From: Xaviernesmea rhizosphaerae
GTDB taxonomy: Bacteria > Pseudomonadota > Alphaproteobacteria > Rhizobiales > Rhizobiaceae
NCBI RefSeq assembly: GCF_001938945.1
Contig: NZ_MKIO01000027.1
Location: 1-64,000 of the forward strand
Length of the DNA: 64,000 nt
Direction: 5' to 3'
Made by a program: the position numbers and the translations under genes. Under the pieces are notes generated by a model that saw only the letters and a program-made list of their open reading frames with translations, searched no databases and had not been told where the DNA came from. The first letter of the stretch is position 1; every line of letters starts with the position of its first letter. Shown here piece after piece: positions 52,819 to 63,092 of this stretch.

Positions 52819-53988
52819 ATGCCCAATCCATATTTCCGAATGCGCGCGCTCTTGGCCGCCACCTGCGCTGTGATGTTGTCGCCGTCGCTGTCCGCCCATG
52901 CCCAGACAATGGAGCGGCTGACGAACAAGGCAAAAGAACTTGTGGCGCCGGTCACGGGAAAAACGGATGATCGACTGCAGAAGGTCGCGACATTTGAGCA
53001 TCAGGTCACCGGGGTGACGGTGTCGGAAGATGGAAGGATCTTCGTCAATTTTCCGCGATGGTCGGAAGATGTTCCGGTCTCGGTCGCCGAAGTCATGCAG
53101 GATGGCTCGATCCGGCCTTATCCCGACGATGCCTGGAATGCCTGGCGCAACGCGAAAATGTCCGAACTCTCGCCGAAGGATCACTTCGTCACGGTCCAGA
53201 GTGTCGTGGCCGATGGCCGGGGGTCGCTCTGGGTCGTGGACCCGGCAGCGCCCAACAGCGAAAAGACGGTGAAGGACGGGCCGAAGCTGGTTCAGATCGA
53301 CCTGAAGACCAATACGGTCAAACGCGTCTACCCGTTCCCGCCCGAGATCGCCGGCCCGGCCAGCTACCTGAACGATGTGCGCATCGCGCCGGACGGCGCC
53401 TTCGCCTATTTCACCGATTCCGGCGCACCGGGCGGCCTGGTGGTTCTCGATCTGAAGGCGGGAAAGGCGTGGCGCGTTCTCAGCGATGATCCCTCCACCC
53501 AGTTCGAAAAGGACGTCGTGGTTCATGTCGACGGCAAGCCGCTTCGCAGGCCCGATGGCCGTCAGCCGCTGTTCAATGCCGATAGCATCGCCCTTTCGAA
53601 AGACGGGACGACGCTTTACTGGAAGGCGCTGACCGGAAAAACGCTCTATCGCATCTCGACCGCGGCCCTGCAGAACGCATCGCAGGACCCCTCTGCCGCC
53701 AAGGCTGAAAAACACGCGGACAGGGAGCCCACCGACGGTTTGTGGATCGACGACCAGAACCGCATCTATCTGAGCGCCATCCAGGATGACAGCATCAAGA
53801 TCCTGAGCGCAGACGGCAAGCTCACCTCGTTCCTCCAGGATAGCCGCCTGCGTTGGCCGGATACCTTCTCGCAAGGGCCGGATGGCACGATGTATGTCAC
53901 CGCATCGCACATCCAGGACTCACCCTGGTTTCACCCGGGGTGGACGGATGACGCCTTCACGCTCTTCAAGTTCACGCCGCCGAAGTGA
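52819..53988 (+). CDS. exported major-royal-jelly/yellow-family beta-propeller protein
   Basis: A 389-residue protein starting at the ATG at 52819 (GGGAG upstream). A signal peptide (MRALLAATCAVMLSPSLSAHAQ) is followed by a six-bladed propeller typical of the major royal jelly protein family, related to gluconolactonase/SMP-30: VTVSEDGRIFVNFPRWSE, LWVVDPAAP, YLNDVRIAPDGAFAYFTDSG, DGLWIDDQNRIYLSAI. Bacterial members are periplasmic and their substrate is unknown. It stands alone between the chemoreceptor and the polyol operon. Confidence 0.82.
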   Translation: MPNPYFRMRALLAATCAVMLSPSLSAHAQTMERLTNKAKELVAPVTGKTDDRLQKVATFEHQVTGVTVSEDGRIFVNFPRWSEDVPVSVAEVMQDGSIRPYPDDAWNAWRNAKMSELSPKDHFVTVQSVVADGRGSLWVVDPAAPNSEKTVKDGPKLVQIDLKTNTVKRVYPFPPEIAGPASYLNDVRIAPDGAFAYFTDSGAPGGLVVLDLKAGKAWRVLSDDPSTQFEKDVVVHVDGKPLRRPDGRQPLFNADSIALSKDGTTLYWKALTGKTLYRISTAALQNASQDPSAAKAEKHADREPTDGLWIDDQNRIYLSAIQDDSIKILSADGKLTSFLQDSRLRWPDTFSQGPDGTMYVTASHIQDSPWFHPGWTDDAFTLFKFTPPK

Positions 53989-54041
53989 CGGCGACGCCAT
54001 GTCGCGTTTCATACCGGCCCGAAGATGATAGGTGCTTCTGA

Positions 54042-54068
54042 GAGCATCGGAGTATTGCTCCGATGCTC
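54042..54068. repeat. 11-bp perfect hairpin with RIME-like core
   Basis: GAGCATCGGAG pairs with CTCCGATGCTC around TATTG. The AGCATCGG core is that of the RIME-like repeats at 2889 and 56921, so it is probably a solo hairpin of that family. It lies between convergent genes and lacks a T tract, but could still help end transcription from both sides. Confidence 0.55.
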
Positions 54069-54192
54069 AAAAGGGGAAGCCAAGTGCGGCGCGAGACGGA
54101 ATCCTCCTCACCGCTCATGGCCCAGACCAGTGGACCCTGCCGCCCGCTTTGCAGCGTGGGGCAAGGCCTGCGGCTCCCCGCCTGAAACCGAC

Positions 54193-54921
54193 CTACACGT
54201 CGAAATTGGTCGGCAAGACGATCATGTCGCGGATCGTGACGTTGCGCGGGCGCGTCAACATGAAGAGGATGGCTTCGGACACTTCGGTCGGTTCGATCAG
54301 GCTTCCATTGGCTTTCGCCTTTTCGAGGTTTTCCGCCGGCCAGTCGGCGAGCAGGGCGGAAACGACCGGGCCAGGAGAGACCTGGCCGACCCTGATGCCG
54401 TGGCCCTTCAACTGCCGACGCATGATCTGGACAAAGCTGGTGATCGCCCATTTTGAGCTGGAATAGACCGGCTCCCAGTGGATCGGTGCGTGGCCGGCCA
54501 CGGAGCAGGTGACCAGAATGTCGCCGGTTCCGCGCCCGATCATATGCGGAGCGATGTCGTGGACGTTTTTCATGACGGCGTTCACGTTGAGATTGAGCAT
54601 CCGGTCGATCGTCGCGTTGTCGGTGTCGATCAGGTCCCCGCCAATATAGGAGCCCGCATTGCAGTGCAGAATGTCGATGTGATCGACCTTGGCAAGGATG
54701 TCCGGCACCATGGCCGCGCAGCTGACGGGATCGAGAAGATCGGTGACCTGCATGACCACGGCATCGCCGAATTCGTCCTGATAGGTCTGGAGCGCCTGCT
54801 TGTTGTAGTCCACCATCACCACCGTCGCACCGGCTTCGACCAGCGCCCGGGTCGTTGCCAGGCCGATCCCGGAGGCTGCGCCCGTGACCGCAGCGATCTT
54901 TCCTTCGAGTAATTTGGTCAT
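54193..54921 (-). CDS. ribitol 2-dehydrogenase-like SDR
   Basis: A 242-residue classical SDR starting at the ATG at 54921. The cofactor motif is VTGAASGIGLA (12-22), then DILHCNAGSYIGG, catalytic YSSSK near 155 and the unusual C-terminal VTIRDMIVLPTNFDV seen in ribitol dehydrogenases. It oxidises a pentitol such as ribitol to a ketose. It is the last gene of the polyol operon, 23 bases after another SDR. Confidence 0.82.
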   Translation of the reverse strand: MTKLLEGKIAAVTGAASGIGLATTRALVEAGATVVMVDYNKQALQTYQDEFGDAVVMQVTDLLDPVSCAAMVPDILAKVDHIDILHCNAGSYIGGDLIDTDNATIDRMLNLNVNAVMKNVHDIAPHMIGRGTGDILVTCSVAGHAPIHWEPVYSSSKWAITSFVQIMRRQLKGHGIRVGQVSPGPVVSALLADWPAENLEKAKANGSLIEPTEVSEAILFMLTRPRNVTIRDMIVLPTNFDV

Positions 54922-54944
54922 CGTCTCGTTTCGCCTCTTGGTTT

Positions 54945-55673
54945 TCAGACAGAAAGGAAGCCGCCGTCGACAGGCAGGACGGCGCCGCTGATCATGGGCG
55001 CGTCCTCTGACAGCAGCAGTGCGATGGACCGTGCGACATCCTGGACCTCCGCAAAGCGTCCCAGGGGGTGACGAACCATCATCGGGTCTCGCTTGGAGGG
55101 CTCGGACCATGCCGCCGCGGCAAGCTCCGTCATGGTGACCGTCGGCGCCACGGCGTTGACCCGGATGCGATGAGCGCCGAGTTCCTTGGCCATGACGCGG
55201 GTTGCGGCTTCGAGCCCCGCTTTCGAGGCGGCATAGGCCAGGTGATCGACGAAGCCGCGATGGCCGGCGATCGATGTGACATTCACGATCGCACCGCCGC
55301 CGCCATTTGCAATGCGGGCCCGGGCGAACTCCTGTGCGCAGATGAGCGCCGCGCGCAGGTTGATCCCGAGCACCGTCTCGTAGCCCTGCTCGGTCATGTC
55401 GAGCACGCTTTCGAGCACGTTGGTGCCCGCGCAATTGATCAGCGCGTCTGCGAGCCCCGCTGTCTTCATGGCCGCGCGTGCGGCCGCATTGTCCGCGAGG
55501 TCCACGGAGATGACGGTCGCACCGAAGTTGCGCGCGAGATCATCAAGATCGGTCTGCGAGCGTGACATGGCGACGATCCGCGCGCCGCGCTCGCTAAACA
55601 ATTCAACGCAGGCGCGGCCGATACCCTTGCCGGCACCCGTGATGATGATCGTTTTTCCAGTAAAATCCGACAT
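54945..55673 (-). CDS. SDR of the L-xylulose reductase/carbonyl reductase type
   Basis: A 242-residue SDR starting at the ATG at 55673; a longer frame upstream overlaps the ATPase end and is not used. The cofactor motif is ITGAGKGIGRA, then LINCAGTNV, catalytic YAASK and the terminal GAVLPVDGGFLSV. The short, DCXR-like form suggests a polyol/ketose interconversion. It lies between the ATPase and the ribitol-dehydrogenase-like gene. Confidence 0.82.
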   Translation of the reverse strand: MSDFTGKTIIITGAGKGIGRACVELFSERGARIVAMSRSQTDLDDLARNFGATVISVDLADNAAARAAMKTAGLADALINCAGTNVLESVLDMTEQGYETVLGINLRAALICAQEFARARIANGGGGAIVNVTSIAGHRGFVDHLAYAASKAGLEAATRVMAKELGAHRIRVNAVAPTVTMTELAAAAWSEPSKRDPMMVRHPLGRFAEVQDVARSIALLLSEDAPMISGAVLPVDGGFLSV

Positions 55674-55698
55674 GGTGGTTCGTCCAGTGCTGCCTGCC

Positions 55699-56769
55699 TC
55701 AGGGGGAAATTCGCTGCTCGGTCTGCTTGTCGAAGACATGCGCCGTCGCCGGATCGACGGCGAGCGCGATCGTATCTCCGGCTTTCAGCGCATGGCGCTC
55801 GCGAAAGGCGCACAGGACCCGCTGCCCCGCCAACTGAGCCGCCACGAGGATTTCGGCCCCTGTCGGCTCGATCAGTTCAACCGTCGCCGGTGCGCCCTGA
55901 TCACCGCGTGACAGGATCCAGTGGTCGGGACGAATGCCGTAGATCGCGTCCTGGCCGTCTCGTGCCCGCGTGCCGGGCGGAAGGGAAAAACTCGAGCCGT
56001 CCGCCAGCCGCGCCGCGTTCGATTTAAGATCGATCTTGACGGAGAGCTTGTTCATCGCCGGCGATCCGATGAAGCCGGCGACGAAGATGTTCGCCGGCCG
56101 GTCGTAGAGCTCCAGCGGCGCCCCGATCTGCTCCACCTTGCCGTCGCGCAGGACGACGATGCGGTCCGCCATCGTCATGGCCTCGATCTGGTCATGCGTG
56201 ACGTAAACGGAGGTGGCGCCGAGGCGCTGATGGAGCGCCTTGATTTCCGAGCGCATGTCCACGCGCAAGGCGGCATCCAGGTTCGACAGGGGCTCGTCGA
56301 AGAAAAACGCCTTGGGACTGCGAACCATGGCGCGGCCCATGGCGACACGCTGCCGCTGGCCGCCGGAGAGCGCCTTCGGGTAGCGGTCGAGATAGGGCGT
56401 CAGCCGCAGCATCTCGGCGGCCTTGTCGACCTTGGCATTGCGGTCGGGGAGGGTGTCGCCGCGCAGCTTGAGAGCGAAGGCCATGTTCTCGCGAACGGTC
56501 ATGTGCGGATAGAGCGCGTAGTTCTGGAAGACCATCGCCACGTCACGGTCCTTGGCGGCGATGTTATCGACGCGCTGCCCGCCGAGCCTGATGGTCCCGC
56601 CGGTGATGTCCTCAAGCCCGGCGAGCGTCCGCAGCAGCGTTGACTTCCCGCAGCCGGAGGGACCCACCAGCACGACGAATTCGCCGTCCGCTATGTCGAA
56701 CGAAATGTCGCGTAACGCATGATAGGCACCGTAGTGCTTGTCGACCTTGTCGAGCTCGATCGTTGCCAT
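55699..56769 (-). CDS. polyol ABC transporter ATPase (UgpC/SmoK-type)
   Basis: A 356-residue ATPase with Walker A GPSGCGKST, signature LSGGQRQRVAMGR, Walker B FFDEPLSNLD and the C-terminal OB-like regulatory domain of the MalK class (IYGIRPDHWIL). It is separated from the dehydrogenase gene by a gap containing a RIME-like repeat, but otherwise belongs to the polyol operon. Confidence 0.9.
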   Translation of the reverse strand: MATIELDKVDKHYGAYHALRDISFDIADGEFVVLVGPSGCGKSTLLRTLAGLEDITGGTIRLGGQRVDNIAAKDRDVAMVFQNYALYPHMTVRENMAFALKLRGDTLPDRNAKVDKAAEMLRLTPYLDRYPKALSGGQRQRVAMGRAMVRSPKAFFFDEPLSNLDAALRVDMRSEIKALHQRLGATSVYVTHDQIEAMTMADRIVVLRDGKVEQIGAPLELYDRPANIFVAGFIGSPAMNKLSVKIDLKSNAARLADGSSFSLPPGTRARDGQDAIYGIRPDHWILSRGDQGAPATVELIEPTGAEILVAAQLAGQRVLCAFRERHALKAGDTIALAVDPATAHVFDKQTEQRISP

Positions 56770-56920
56770 GTATCAATCCTCAGTCGCTTGCGCGGTCTGG
56801 CCGCTGATCATTCGGTAAGGCATCCGTGCGGAGCGATCGGTGCAGGCTGCTTCAGCGGGGTCGGTCGATCGGCGCGACCACGACTCTTGCCCTGCGCTCT
56901 GCGCTCCGCGGAGGCGTGCG

Positions 56921-57022
56921 AGAACATCGGACTGAAAGTCATCCACAGTCCAATGCTCTATGTTTTTGTTTTCAAATCGGATTTTCCGAAGACGGGTTCC
57001 CGTTTTCGGTCCGATGGGCTAG
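56921..57022. repeat. RIME-like palindromic repeat, copy 2
   Basis: This element has the same two-hairpin layout and orientation as 2889-2991 (AGAACATCGGACTG with CAGTCCAATGCTC, then TCGGATTTTCCGAAGACGGG with CCCGTTTTCGGTCCGA). Its edge contains the TAG stop of the dehydrogenase gene. It sits within the polyol operon and may act as an mRNA processing or stabilising site. Confidence 0.75.
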
Positions 57023-58059
57023 CGTCCCAGCTCGATCTGGATCTTCACGGAAGACGGTTTCGGCCGTACGGCATAGTCGAAAGCCTCGACAGACTGCTCG
57101 AAGGCATAGGTGTCGGTGATCAAGGCATCGACGCTGATCTGGTTCGACCCAAGCAGCGCGACGATGCGCGGATAGACATGCGCGTATCGGAACACGTGTT
57201 CGACGCGCAGCTCCTTGGTCTGGGCGATCACGACATCGAAGGCCACCGGCTTTACCGGCATTCCCACAAGCACGATGGCGCCACCAGGGCAGGCATGGTG
57301 CAGGCTGTCCGCGATGACTTCGGCCGCGCCGGAGCATTCGAGGACGACATCCACACCCCAGCCATCGGTTTCGCGGGCGATGACGCTCTTCAGATCCTGC
57401 GAGCGGATGTTGACCGTCATGATGGCAGGGCCGAGCTTGCGCGCGACGTCGAGCTTTTCATCGACGATGTCGGTGACGATCACCTTGGCGCAGCCGGCCG
57501 ACAGCGCGGCGATGGCCGTCACCATGCCGATCGGCCCGGCGCCAGTGACGAGCGCAATCGCGCCCGGCGTCAGCTTCGCCTTGGAAATGGCGTGAAATCC
57601 GACGGCCAGCGGTTCGACCATGGCGCCGGCGGCGTAGGAGACATTGTCGGGAAGCTTGAAAGTAAAGGCGGCAGGATGCACCACGCTCGGCCTCAGCACG
57701 CCATGCACCGGCGGCGTCGCCCAGAAACGCACGGCGGGATCGAGATTGTAGAGACCAAGGCGCGAGGCGCGGCTGTTCGCATCGGGAATGCCGGGCTCCA
57801 TGCAGACGCGGTCGCCCACTTTCAGCGTGTCGACCGCGCTGCCGACCTCCTCGATGACGCCGGCAGCCTCATGCCCGAGGATCATCGGTTCCCGCACCAC
57901 GAAGGGGCCGATCGCGCCGTGGGTGTAATAATGGACATCCGACCCGCAGACGCCGACGGTCTTGATGGCGATGCGCACATCGGTGGGGCCCAGCGTTTCC
58001 TTCGGGTCCAGATCGCGAATGCGCAGTTCGTTTTTACGTTCGAGGACGAGCGATCTCAT
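57019..58059 (-). CDS. zinc-dependent xylitol/sorbitol-type dehydrogenase
   Basis: A 346-residue medium-chain dehydrogenase. The catalytic zinc ligands are Cys in [13 protein letters not shown] and His-Glu in LGHEAAGV; the structural-zinc loop is replaced by [20 protein letters not shown], as in bacterial D-xylulose reductases. The cofactor site is [12 protein letters not shown]. It converts a polyol such as xylitol to its 2-keto sugar with NAD. It lies 4 bases after a small membrane-protein gene. Confidence 0.87.
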   Translation of the reverse strand: MRSLVLERKNELRIRDLDPKETLGPTDVRIAIKTVGVCGSDVHYYTHGAIGPFVVREPMILGHEAAGVIEEVGSAVDTLKVGDRVCMEPGIPDANSRASRLGLYNLDPAVRFWATPPVHGVLRPSVVHPAAFTFKLPDNVSYAAGAMVEPLAVGFHAISKAKLTPGAIALVTGAGPIGMVTAIAALSAGCAKVIVTDIVDEKLDVARKLGPAIMTVNIRSQDLKSVIARETDGWGVDVVLECSGAAEVIADSLHHACPGGAIVLVGMPVKPVAFDVVIAQTKELRVEHVFRYAHVYPRIVALLGSNQISVDALITDTYAFEQSVEAFDYAVRPKPSSVKIQIELGR

Positions 58060-58063
58060 CTTT

Positions 58064-58267
58064 TCAGCCCTTTCGGATAATGAATACAGCCAGCGCCAGG
58101 CAGAGCACCGTCGCCACCCAAAGCGGCAACAGGCCCTCGAGGAAGCGCATCCACAACAGATGCACCAGGATCAGGATCACGACCGAGATGAAGCCCCTGT
58201 CGAAGCCATTGGTTCGGATCGGCAGGAAGCCGTCGCGTTCGCTTTGCTCTGGTTGAAAGCCACCCAT
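58064..58267 (-). CDS. small two-helix membrane protein of the polyol operon
   Basis: A 67-residue protein with a charged N-terminal third and two hydrophobic segments ([15 protein letters not shown] and [18 protein letters not shown]). It has 4-base gaps to both neighbours, so it is a true operon member between a permease and the dehydrogenase. Small membrane proteins of this kind occur in polyol ABC operons; an accessory role in the importer is inferred. Confidence 0.7.
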   Translation of the reverse strand: MGGFQPEQSERDGFLPIRTNGFDRGFISVVILILVHLLWMRFLEGLLPLWVATVLCLALAVFIIRKG

Positions 58268-58271
58268 CGTC

Positions 58272-59105
58272 TTACCCTTTCAATGCACCGAAGGTGAGGC
58301 CGGCCACGATGTGCTTCTGGACAAAGCCGAGCACGATCAGCGCCGGAAGCGTCGTCAGGAAGGCCATCGCCGCCATCTCGCCCCAGTTCGTTCCGGTCAC
58401 CGAGACGTATTCGGCAAGCGCTGTCGTGACGGTTCTGGCATTGGCCGAGGAGGTCAGGGTCGCCGCGAACAGATATTCGTTCCAGGCGAAGATCCAGGTG
58501 AGGATGAACGTCACGGCCAGGCCCGGCCGCGCCAGCGGCAGGATGACGTTGGAGAGCACCTGCGCGGTTGTCGCGCCATCGACCCGTGCCGCTTCGTCGA
58601 GCTCCAGCGGGATGCCGTCCAGCATGCCCTTCAGGAGCCAGATGGCGAAAGGCAGGTTGAATACGCAATAGAGCAGGATCAGGCCGATCTTCGTGTCGAA
58701 CAGCATGGCGTCGCCGAACACGAACCACTTGGTGAACAGCAGGAACAGCGGCAGCAGGAACACCGCGGGCGGCGCCATGCGGTTGGTGATCAGCCAGAAG
58801 AACACGTTGTCGCCGCCGCTGATCCTGTACCGCGAGAGCCCGAACGCGGCGAGCAGGCCGAGCGCGCAGACCAGGGCGGCATTGGATGTCGCCACGAGCA
58901 TCGAATTCCAGAGATAGCGCAGGAATGTCGCGCTGTTCAGCACTGCCAGGAAGTTGTCCCAGTAGACGGCGTCGATCAGGACGGACTTCGAATAGAGCTT
59001 CACGCGCGGGCGCATGGAGACCACCAGCATCCACCAGACCGGGAGCAAGGTGAGAAGGGTAAGGCCTATCCACAGGAGGAAAGAGGCAAGACCGGAGCGT
59101 CTCAT
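58272..59105 (-). CDS. polyol ABC permease 2 (SmoG/MalG-type)
   Basis: A 277-residue permease starting at the ATG at 59105, overlapping the stop of permease 1 by 4 bases. Six hydrophobic segments and the docking loop [20 protein letters not shown] are present. A long frame open to 59960 is a shadow of the other permease. Confidence 0.88.
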   Translation of the reverse strand: MRRSGLASFLLWIGLTLLTLLPVWWMLVVSMRPRVKLYSKSVLIDAVYWDNFLAVLNSATFLRYLWNSMLVATSNAALVCALGLLAAFGLSRYRISGGDNVFFWLITNRMAPPAVFLLPLFLLFTKWFVFGDAMLFDTKIGLILLYCVFNLPFAIWLLKGMLDGIPLELDEAARVDGATTAQVLSNVILPLARPGLAVTFILTWIFAWNEYLFAATLTSSANARTVTTALAEYVSVTGTNWGEMAAMAFLTTLPALIVLGFVQKHIVAGLTFGALKG

Positions 59106-59980
59106 TGGGCACCTCCCTTGCGGCCCGTCATCGCAACGAACAGGAGCCAGCTCAAAACAATCGTGACATAGAGGGTCAGCAGCGACATGGCCGCGCCGTA
59201 GCCGTAATCCGTCTTCGGAAACACGTTGATCCAGATATGAAGGCCGATGAAGCGTGTCGCCTCGGCGGGACCACCCTTGGTCAGCATCCACACTTCGTCG
59301 ACCGAGCGCAGCGCGTCCATCAGGCGGATGAAGACGGTTGTCAGCAGCACCGGCTTCAACATCGGCACGATCACGTACCAGAAGATCTGCAGCTTGTTGC
59401 CGCCGTCGATCTGCGCCTGCTCCAGCGGTTCCTTCGGCAGGGCGGTCAATCCCGCCATCAGCGACAGTGTCACGAAGGGTGTCCAGTGCCACAGGTCCAT
59501 GACGATTGCCGTGCCGAAGGCATGATAGGCATTGGTCGAGATATTGTAGTCGATGCCGAACCACAGCTTCAGGTAATAGGGGATGATGCCGAAGCCCGGA
59601 ACGCAGAGCAGCCGCCAGGTGGCGCCGACCGCAATCGGCGCGACGACGATCGGCAGGGTGTGGATGGTGCGGAAGAACTGGCGGCCCCACAGCCGGTCGG
59701 CCATCAGCGCACGGGCCAGAACATAGCCAAGCAGCAGTTCGCTGACGACGACGATGAAGGCGAAGACGAGCGTGCGCGCCAGCGAATTCAGGAACGTCGC
59801 GTCGAAGACAAGGTTTCGATAGTTCTGCAGTCCCGCCCAGCGCAGCGTGGGATCGACGGCATTGCTGTTCCAGTCGAAGAAGCCGACATAGAGGATGTAG
59901 AGGAAGGGAATGAACCCGACCACGAAGAGGATTAACGTGGCTGGTGCGAGAAACAGCCATCCGATGTTGGATCGTCTCAT
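59102..59980 (-). CDS. polyol ABC permease 1 (SmoF/MalF-type)
   Basis: A 292-residue permease starting at the ATG at 59980 with GGAGCGTAGG before it. Six hydrophobic segments and the docking loop [20 protein letters not shown] are visible; the usual EAA is LEQAQ here. It pairs with permease 2 and the binding protein at 60111. Confidence 0.88.
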   Translation of the reverse strand: MRRSNIGWLFLAPATLILFVVGFIPFLYILYVGFFDWNSNAVDPTLRWAGLQNYRNLVFDATFLNSLARTLVFAFIVVVSELLLGYVLARALMADRLWGRQFFRTIHTLPIVVAPIAVGATWRLLCVPGFGIIPYYLKLWFGIDYNISTNAYHAFGTAIVMDLWHWTPFVTLSLMAGLTALPKEPLEQAQIDGGNKLQIFWYVIVPMLKPVLLTTVFIRLMDALRSVDEVWMLTKGGPAEATRFIGLHIWINVFPKTDYGYGAAMSLLTLYVTIVLSWLLFVAMTGRKGGAQ

Positions 59981-60058
59981 CCTACGCTCCGACAAATCAG
60001 TCTTGAAAGATGTTTGACAAGGGCTCGGCGAGAGAGCTCGCGACCCACGGTCGGTGAA

Positions 60059-60088
60059 GGGCGGCCAGCTTCGCAAAGCTGGCCGCCC
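60059..60088 (-). promoter_or_regulatory. 13-bp hairpin after the polyol binding-protein gene
   Basis: GGGCGGCCAGCTT pairs perfectly with AAGCTGGCCGCCC around the tetraloop CGCA, between the binding-protein stop and the first permease gene. There is no T tract, so attenuation or 3'-end protection of the binding-protein mRNA is more likely than full termination. Confidence 0.6.
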
Positions 60089-60110
60089 GCCGCTGGGAGA
60101 GTGCGGTCCG

Positions 60111-61541
60111 TTACTTGCGGTAACCGAGCTTCACGAGTTCGGCCTCGGCTGCGGTGGCGGCCTGGTCCAGGGCGTCATCAGGCTTGATCTCGCCGACGAT
60201 CGCCTTGTAGATGAACGGGGCGACGACCTGCAGGACCTGCGCGTGGAACGGGAAGGGCGGAGCGCCGGCAAACAACTTGCCGTCATCACGCATCAGCGTG
60301 TAGTAGCCGCTGACCTTCTTGTCCTGCTCGACGATCTTCGGATCGTCATAGGTCGAGTTCATCACGATGCGGGAGCCGGCCAGCGCCCAGTCGGTCTGAA
60401 CGGACGTCTGTCCGATATATTGCAGGAACAGGAGCGATGCGTCCTTGTTCTTCGACGAATGCGGGATGCCGAACGCACCACCATCATAATAGCCGATATA
60501 GCCCTTGCCGGCTTTGGCGGCCTCCATGACGCCCGCTTCGACCGGCGGCAGCGCCACGCCGACCTTCCCGACAACGGTCGACTTGCTTTCGTCGGTGGCG
60601 ATCCAGGCCGCGTTCTCACCATAGACGAGACCCTGAGCCGCACGTCCCGCAGCAAAGGTGCCGGCGACCTCATCCCATGTGGAGGAGGTGGATTCCGGCG
60701 GCGCGTATTTCAGCAGGTCGACCCAGTAGTTGAGCGCCTTCTTCGAAGCGGCGGAGTTCATCTGGCCGCCATGGGCTTCCGTTGCCGCGAAGGTCTTGCC
60801 GTCGATGCCCCAGTTGTACACGCCGAAGGTCGGCGCGACCGATTCGAAGAACTCGTAGAAGGCGGCAGGGTGGCTGGACGAAGCCTGCACCGTCGTTCCC
60901 CAGAGCTCCTTGTCCGCGCCATATTCGGCGAAGAACTTGGCGATCCGGGTGTATTCCTCATGGGTCGTGGCCGGCTTCAGATCGGCGCCGGTCTTGTCCT
61001 TGTAGGACTTCTGGATCGCCGGATCGTCGAACAGATCCTTGCGGTACAGGTAAGGCTTGATGAACGCTTCCATGGGAACACCCATGACATCGCCCGACTT
61101 CGGATCCTTGAAGTAGTTCAGGAAGGTGGTGAAGTTCTCCGGCTTGAAGTCGGGGGACGCGATCTTGGCATTATCGGCGAGCGACTTGGTGATATCGACC
61201 AGGAAGTTGCGGGCCAGATAGGTGTAGACGATGTCCTGCTCGATATAGACGAAGTCATAGATGCCGGTATTGGCCTCCATGTCCTTGATCGCCTTGTCGT
61301 ACATCTGGTCCCAGGACGTGGCCTCGAATTCGACCTTGATGCCCGTCTCTTGCGTGAATTTGGGACCGAGAACCTGCTCGACATATTTCGAGGCAGGCGT
61401 CGATTCCGAGATGCCCCGGATCGTCGCGCCCTGATAGGGCTGCGCGGCAGTCTTCCACCAGGAATCCTGCGCCAGGGCGGTCGAGCACCATAGGCCGAGC
61501 GAAAGGCAGCCCACGCCTACGGCTTTGATGAAACTGTTCAT
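60111..61541 (-). CDS. polyol ABC transporter substrate-binding protein
   Basis: A 476-residue protein starting at the ATG at 61541 with a strong GGAGGACAACA site. A signal peptide ([18 protein letters not shown]) precedes a type-1 solute-binding fold ([54 protein letters not shown]). The dehydrogenases downstream point to sorbitol, mannitol, xylitol or ribitol as ligand. It is the first gene of the operon and diverges from an AraC-type regulator. Confidence 0.87.
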   Translation of the reverse strand: MNSFIKAVGVGCLSLGLWCSTALAQDSWWKTAAQPYQGATIRGISESTPASKYVEQVLGPKFTQETGIKVEFEATSWDQMYDKAIKDMEANTGIYDFVYIEQDIVYTYLARNFLVDITKSLADNAKIASPDFKPENFTTFLNYFKDPKSGDVMGVPMEAFIKPYLYRKDLFDDPAIQKSYKDKTGADLKPATTHEEYTRIAKFFAEYGADKELWGTTVQASSSHPAAFYEFFESVAPTFGVYNWGIDGKTFAATEAHGGQMNSAASKKALNYWVDLLKYAPPESTSSTWDEVAGTFAAGRAAQGLVYGENAAWIATDESKSTVVGKVGVALPPVEAGVMEAAKAGKGYIGYYDGGAFGIPHSSKNKDASLLFLQYIGQTSVQTDWALAGSRIVMNSTYDDPKIVEQDKKVSGYYTLMRDDGKLFAGAPPFPFHAQVLQVVAPFIYKAIVGEIKPDDALDQAATAAEAELVKLGYRK

Positions 61542-61713
61542 TGTTGTCCTCCATCCCATCGAAAAATCTATTTCGGTCAAGCGTGTTCAACTCTCCTCCG
61601 ACACGCTCAACAGGGACTAATCTTTGTGGATAGAACAGGTAGACACAAGCGCCGCCGTTGCGTCATACTGATACTCTCATGCGCATATTGGCCATAAAAC
61701 GCATGAATTTCTG

Positions 61714-61726
61714 TGTGCATTGCACA
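61714..61726. promoter_or_regulatory. TGTGCATTGCACA palindrome between polyol operon and AraC gene
   Basis: A 13-bp near-perfect palindrome (TGTGCA-T-TGCACA) lies 59 bases before the AraC start in the 243-base divergent gap. It is a candidate regulator site, though AraC proteins more often bind direct repeats. Confidence 0.35.
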
Positions 61727-61784
61727 ATTCAATATGTGTTGAGAAAGCAAGAGCGCGTGTCGGATCACGCCGGAGGGGGTGGGC

Positions 61785-62708
61785 ATGTCCGTCATTTCGC
61801 CGAAGATCGCGAGATTTGAATATGTGTTGACCGGCGCGGACGAGACATTCCTCTGGCGCCGCGATGATTATCCCTGGGAGCGCAATGTCTGGAATTTCCA
61901 TCCTGAGATTGAAATCCACTATGTTTCAAATGCCAGCGGGGTCTTACTGGCCGGCGATCATGTCGGCGCATTTACGCCCGGCCATATCTCGATGATCGGC
62001 AGCAATCTGCCGCATGACTGGGTGACGCCCCTCAAGCCCGGCGAGCGCATTGCGGGACGCGACATCGTCATCCAGTTCCTGCCATCCAAGCTGGAGCAGG
62101 CCTCTGCCTTTCTCCCGGAACTGGCGGGATTCCGCGAGTTCTTCACCCGCGCCCAGCGTGGGCTTTCGTTCAAGGGACAGGCGCGGGAAAGGGCGGAGGC
62201 GCTGATCCTCGACATGGAGTTTCAGACCGGCTCGGTCCGGCTTTCGACCTTCCTGTCCCTGCTCTCGCTGCTGCGCGACACGGATGAGGTCGATATATTG
62301 TCGTCGGAAGCCTATGTGCCCGACCTGAGCTCTGGCTCCCTCGAGGCGCTGCAAATGGTCTTCGCGCATATCTTCGCAAACCTCTCGGAGGACATTCGTC
62401 TGCCTGACATGGCCCGCATGGTCGATATGAGCGACAGTTCCTTTTCACGGTTCTTCAAGAAGAACAGCGGCAACAGCTTTACCGATCACGTCAACAAGCT
62501 TCGCATCTGGAAAGCGGGTCAGCTCCTGACGGACACGTCCATGCCGATAACGGACATCTGCTTCGAGGTGGGATTTCGCAATCTCTCCAATTTCAATCGC
62601 GTCTTCCTGCGGCACCACAACCTGACCCCCTCGCGATATCGCAAGCTCTCCACCAACCGAAGGACCGTTCCGCTCCCGCAGACGACGGCAGGTCCTCTGC
62701 CAGTCTAG
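61785..62708 (+). CDS. AraC-family regulator of the polyol operon
   Basis: A 307-residue protein starting at the ATG at 61785 (CGGAGGGGG upstream). An N-terminal cupin (WNFHPEIEIHYVSNASG, IGSNLPHDWVTP) binds the effector; the C-terminal double helix-turn-helix spans about 195-290 (LPDMARMVDMSDSSFSRFFK, ITDICFEVGFRNLSNFNRVF, LTPSRYRK). It is divergent from the polyol operon and likely activates it. Its TAG stop (62706-62708) coincides with a TA and first base of a MITE-end relic. Confidence 0.87.
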   Translation: MSVISPKIARFEYVLTGADETFLWRRDDYPWERNVWNFHPEIEIHYVSNASGVLLAGDHVGAFTPGHISMIGSNLPHDWVTPLKPGERIAGRDIVIQFLPSKLEQASAFLPELAGFREFFTRAQRGLSFKGQARERAEALILDMEFQTGSVRLSTFLSLLSLLRDTDEVDILSSEAYVPDLSSGSLEALQMVFAHIFANLSEDIRLPDMARMVDMSDSSFSRFFKKNSGNSFTDHVNKLRIWKAGQLLTDTSMPITDICFEVGFRNLSNFNRVFLRHHNLTPSRYRKLSTNRRTVPLPQTTAGPLPV

Positions 62709-62733
62709 GGTCAGGACTCTAGTGTAAGGACCC
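62708..62733. mobile_element. MITE-end relic and 435-base gap
   Basis: TA followed by GGGTCAGGAC, then ten bases and GGACCC, looks like a residual end of the 264-bp MITE. The remainder of 62734-63092 shows no recognisable gene; short frames on both strands there have no ribosome sites. Confidence 0.4.
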
Positions 62734-63092
62734 GTAGAAAGAGCAATCCTCTGATGTGCACACGTTCACGTCTCCTTGCGACCGGCGGACGGGAATGGGC
62801 CCTGCTTTGCGCCACTCTCCTCGCTTCGGTCGTCTTTGACCTGCAGCGCATTGAGGTGTTGTCGAAGGTCGTTGCCGGGCGGATGACGACGGTGTCGGCC
62901 GCGAGCCTGCTGTTCCGTCATGCGTGGCGATGGCGAAGATCCCAGGCTCCCCAACGGTTGTCGCCGCAGCGGGAACGGGCGACTTCGTCACGCCTTCGAG
63001 CGGGTGGCCACACGGTCGAGGATCCGATTGTTTAAATCGCTCACCACCAACGCGATCGAGAGACAAGGGGCGAGCCAGAGGCTCAAGGCAAA

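Noticed and set aside
54042..54068. Hairpin as an intrinsic terminator of the major-royal-jelly-type gene
   Set aside because: The stem is excellent but is followed by AAAAGGGG rather than T residues, and its core matches the RIME-like repeats, so I list it as a repeat.
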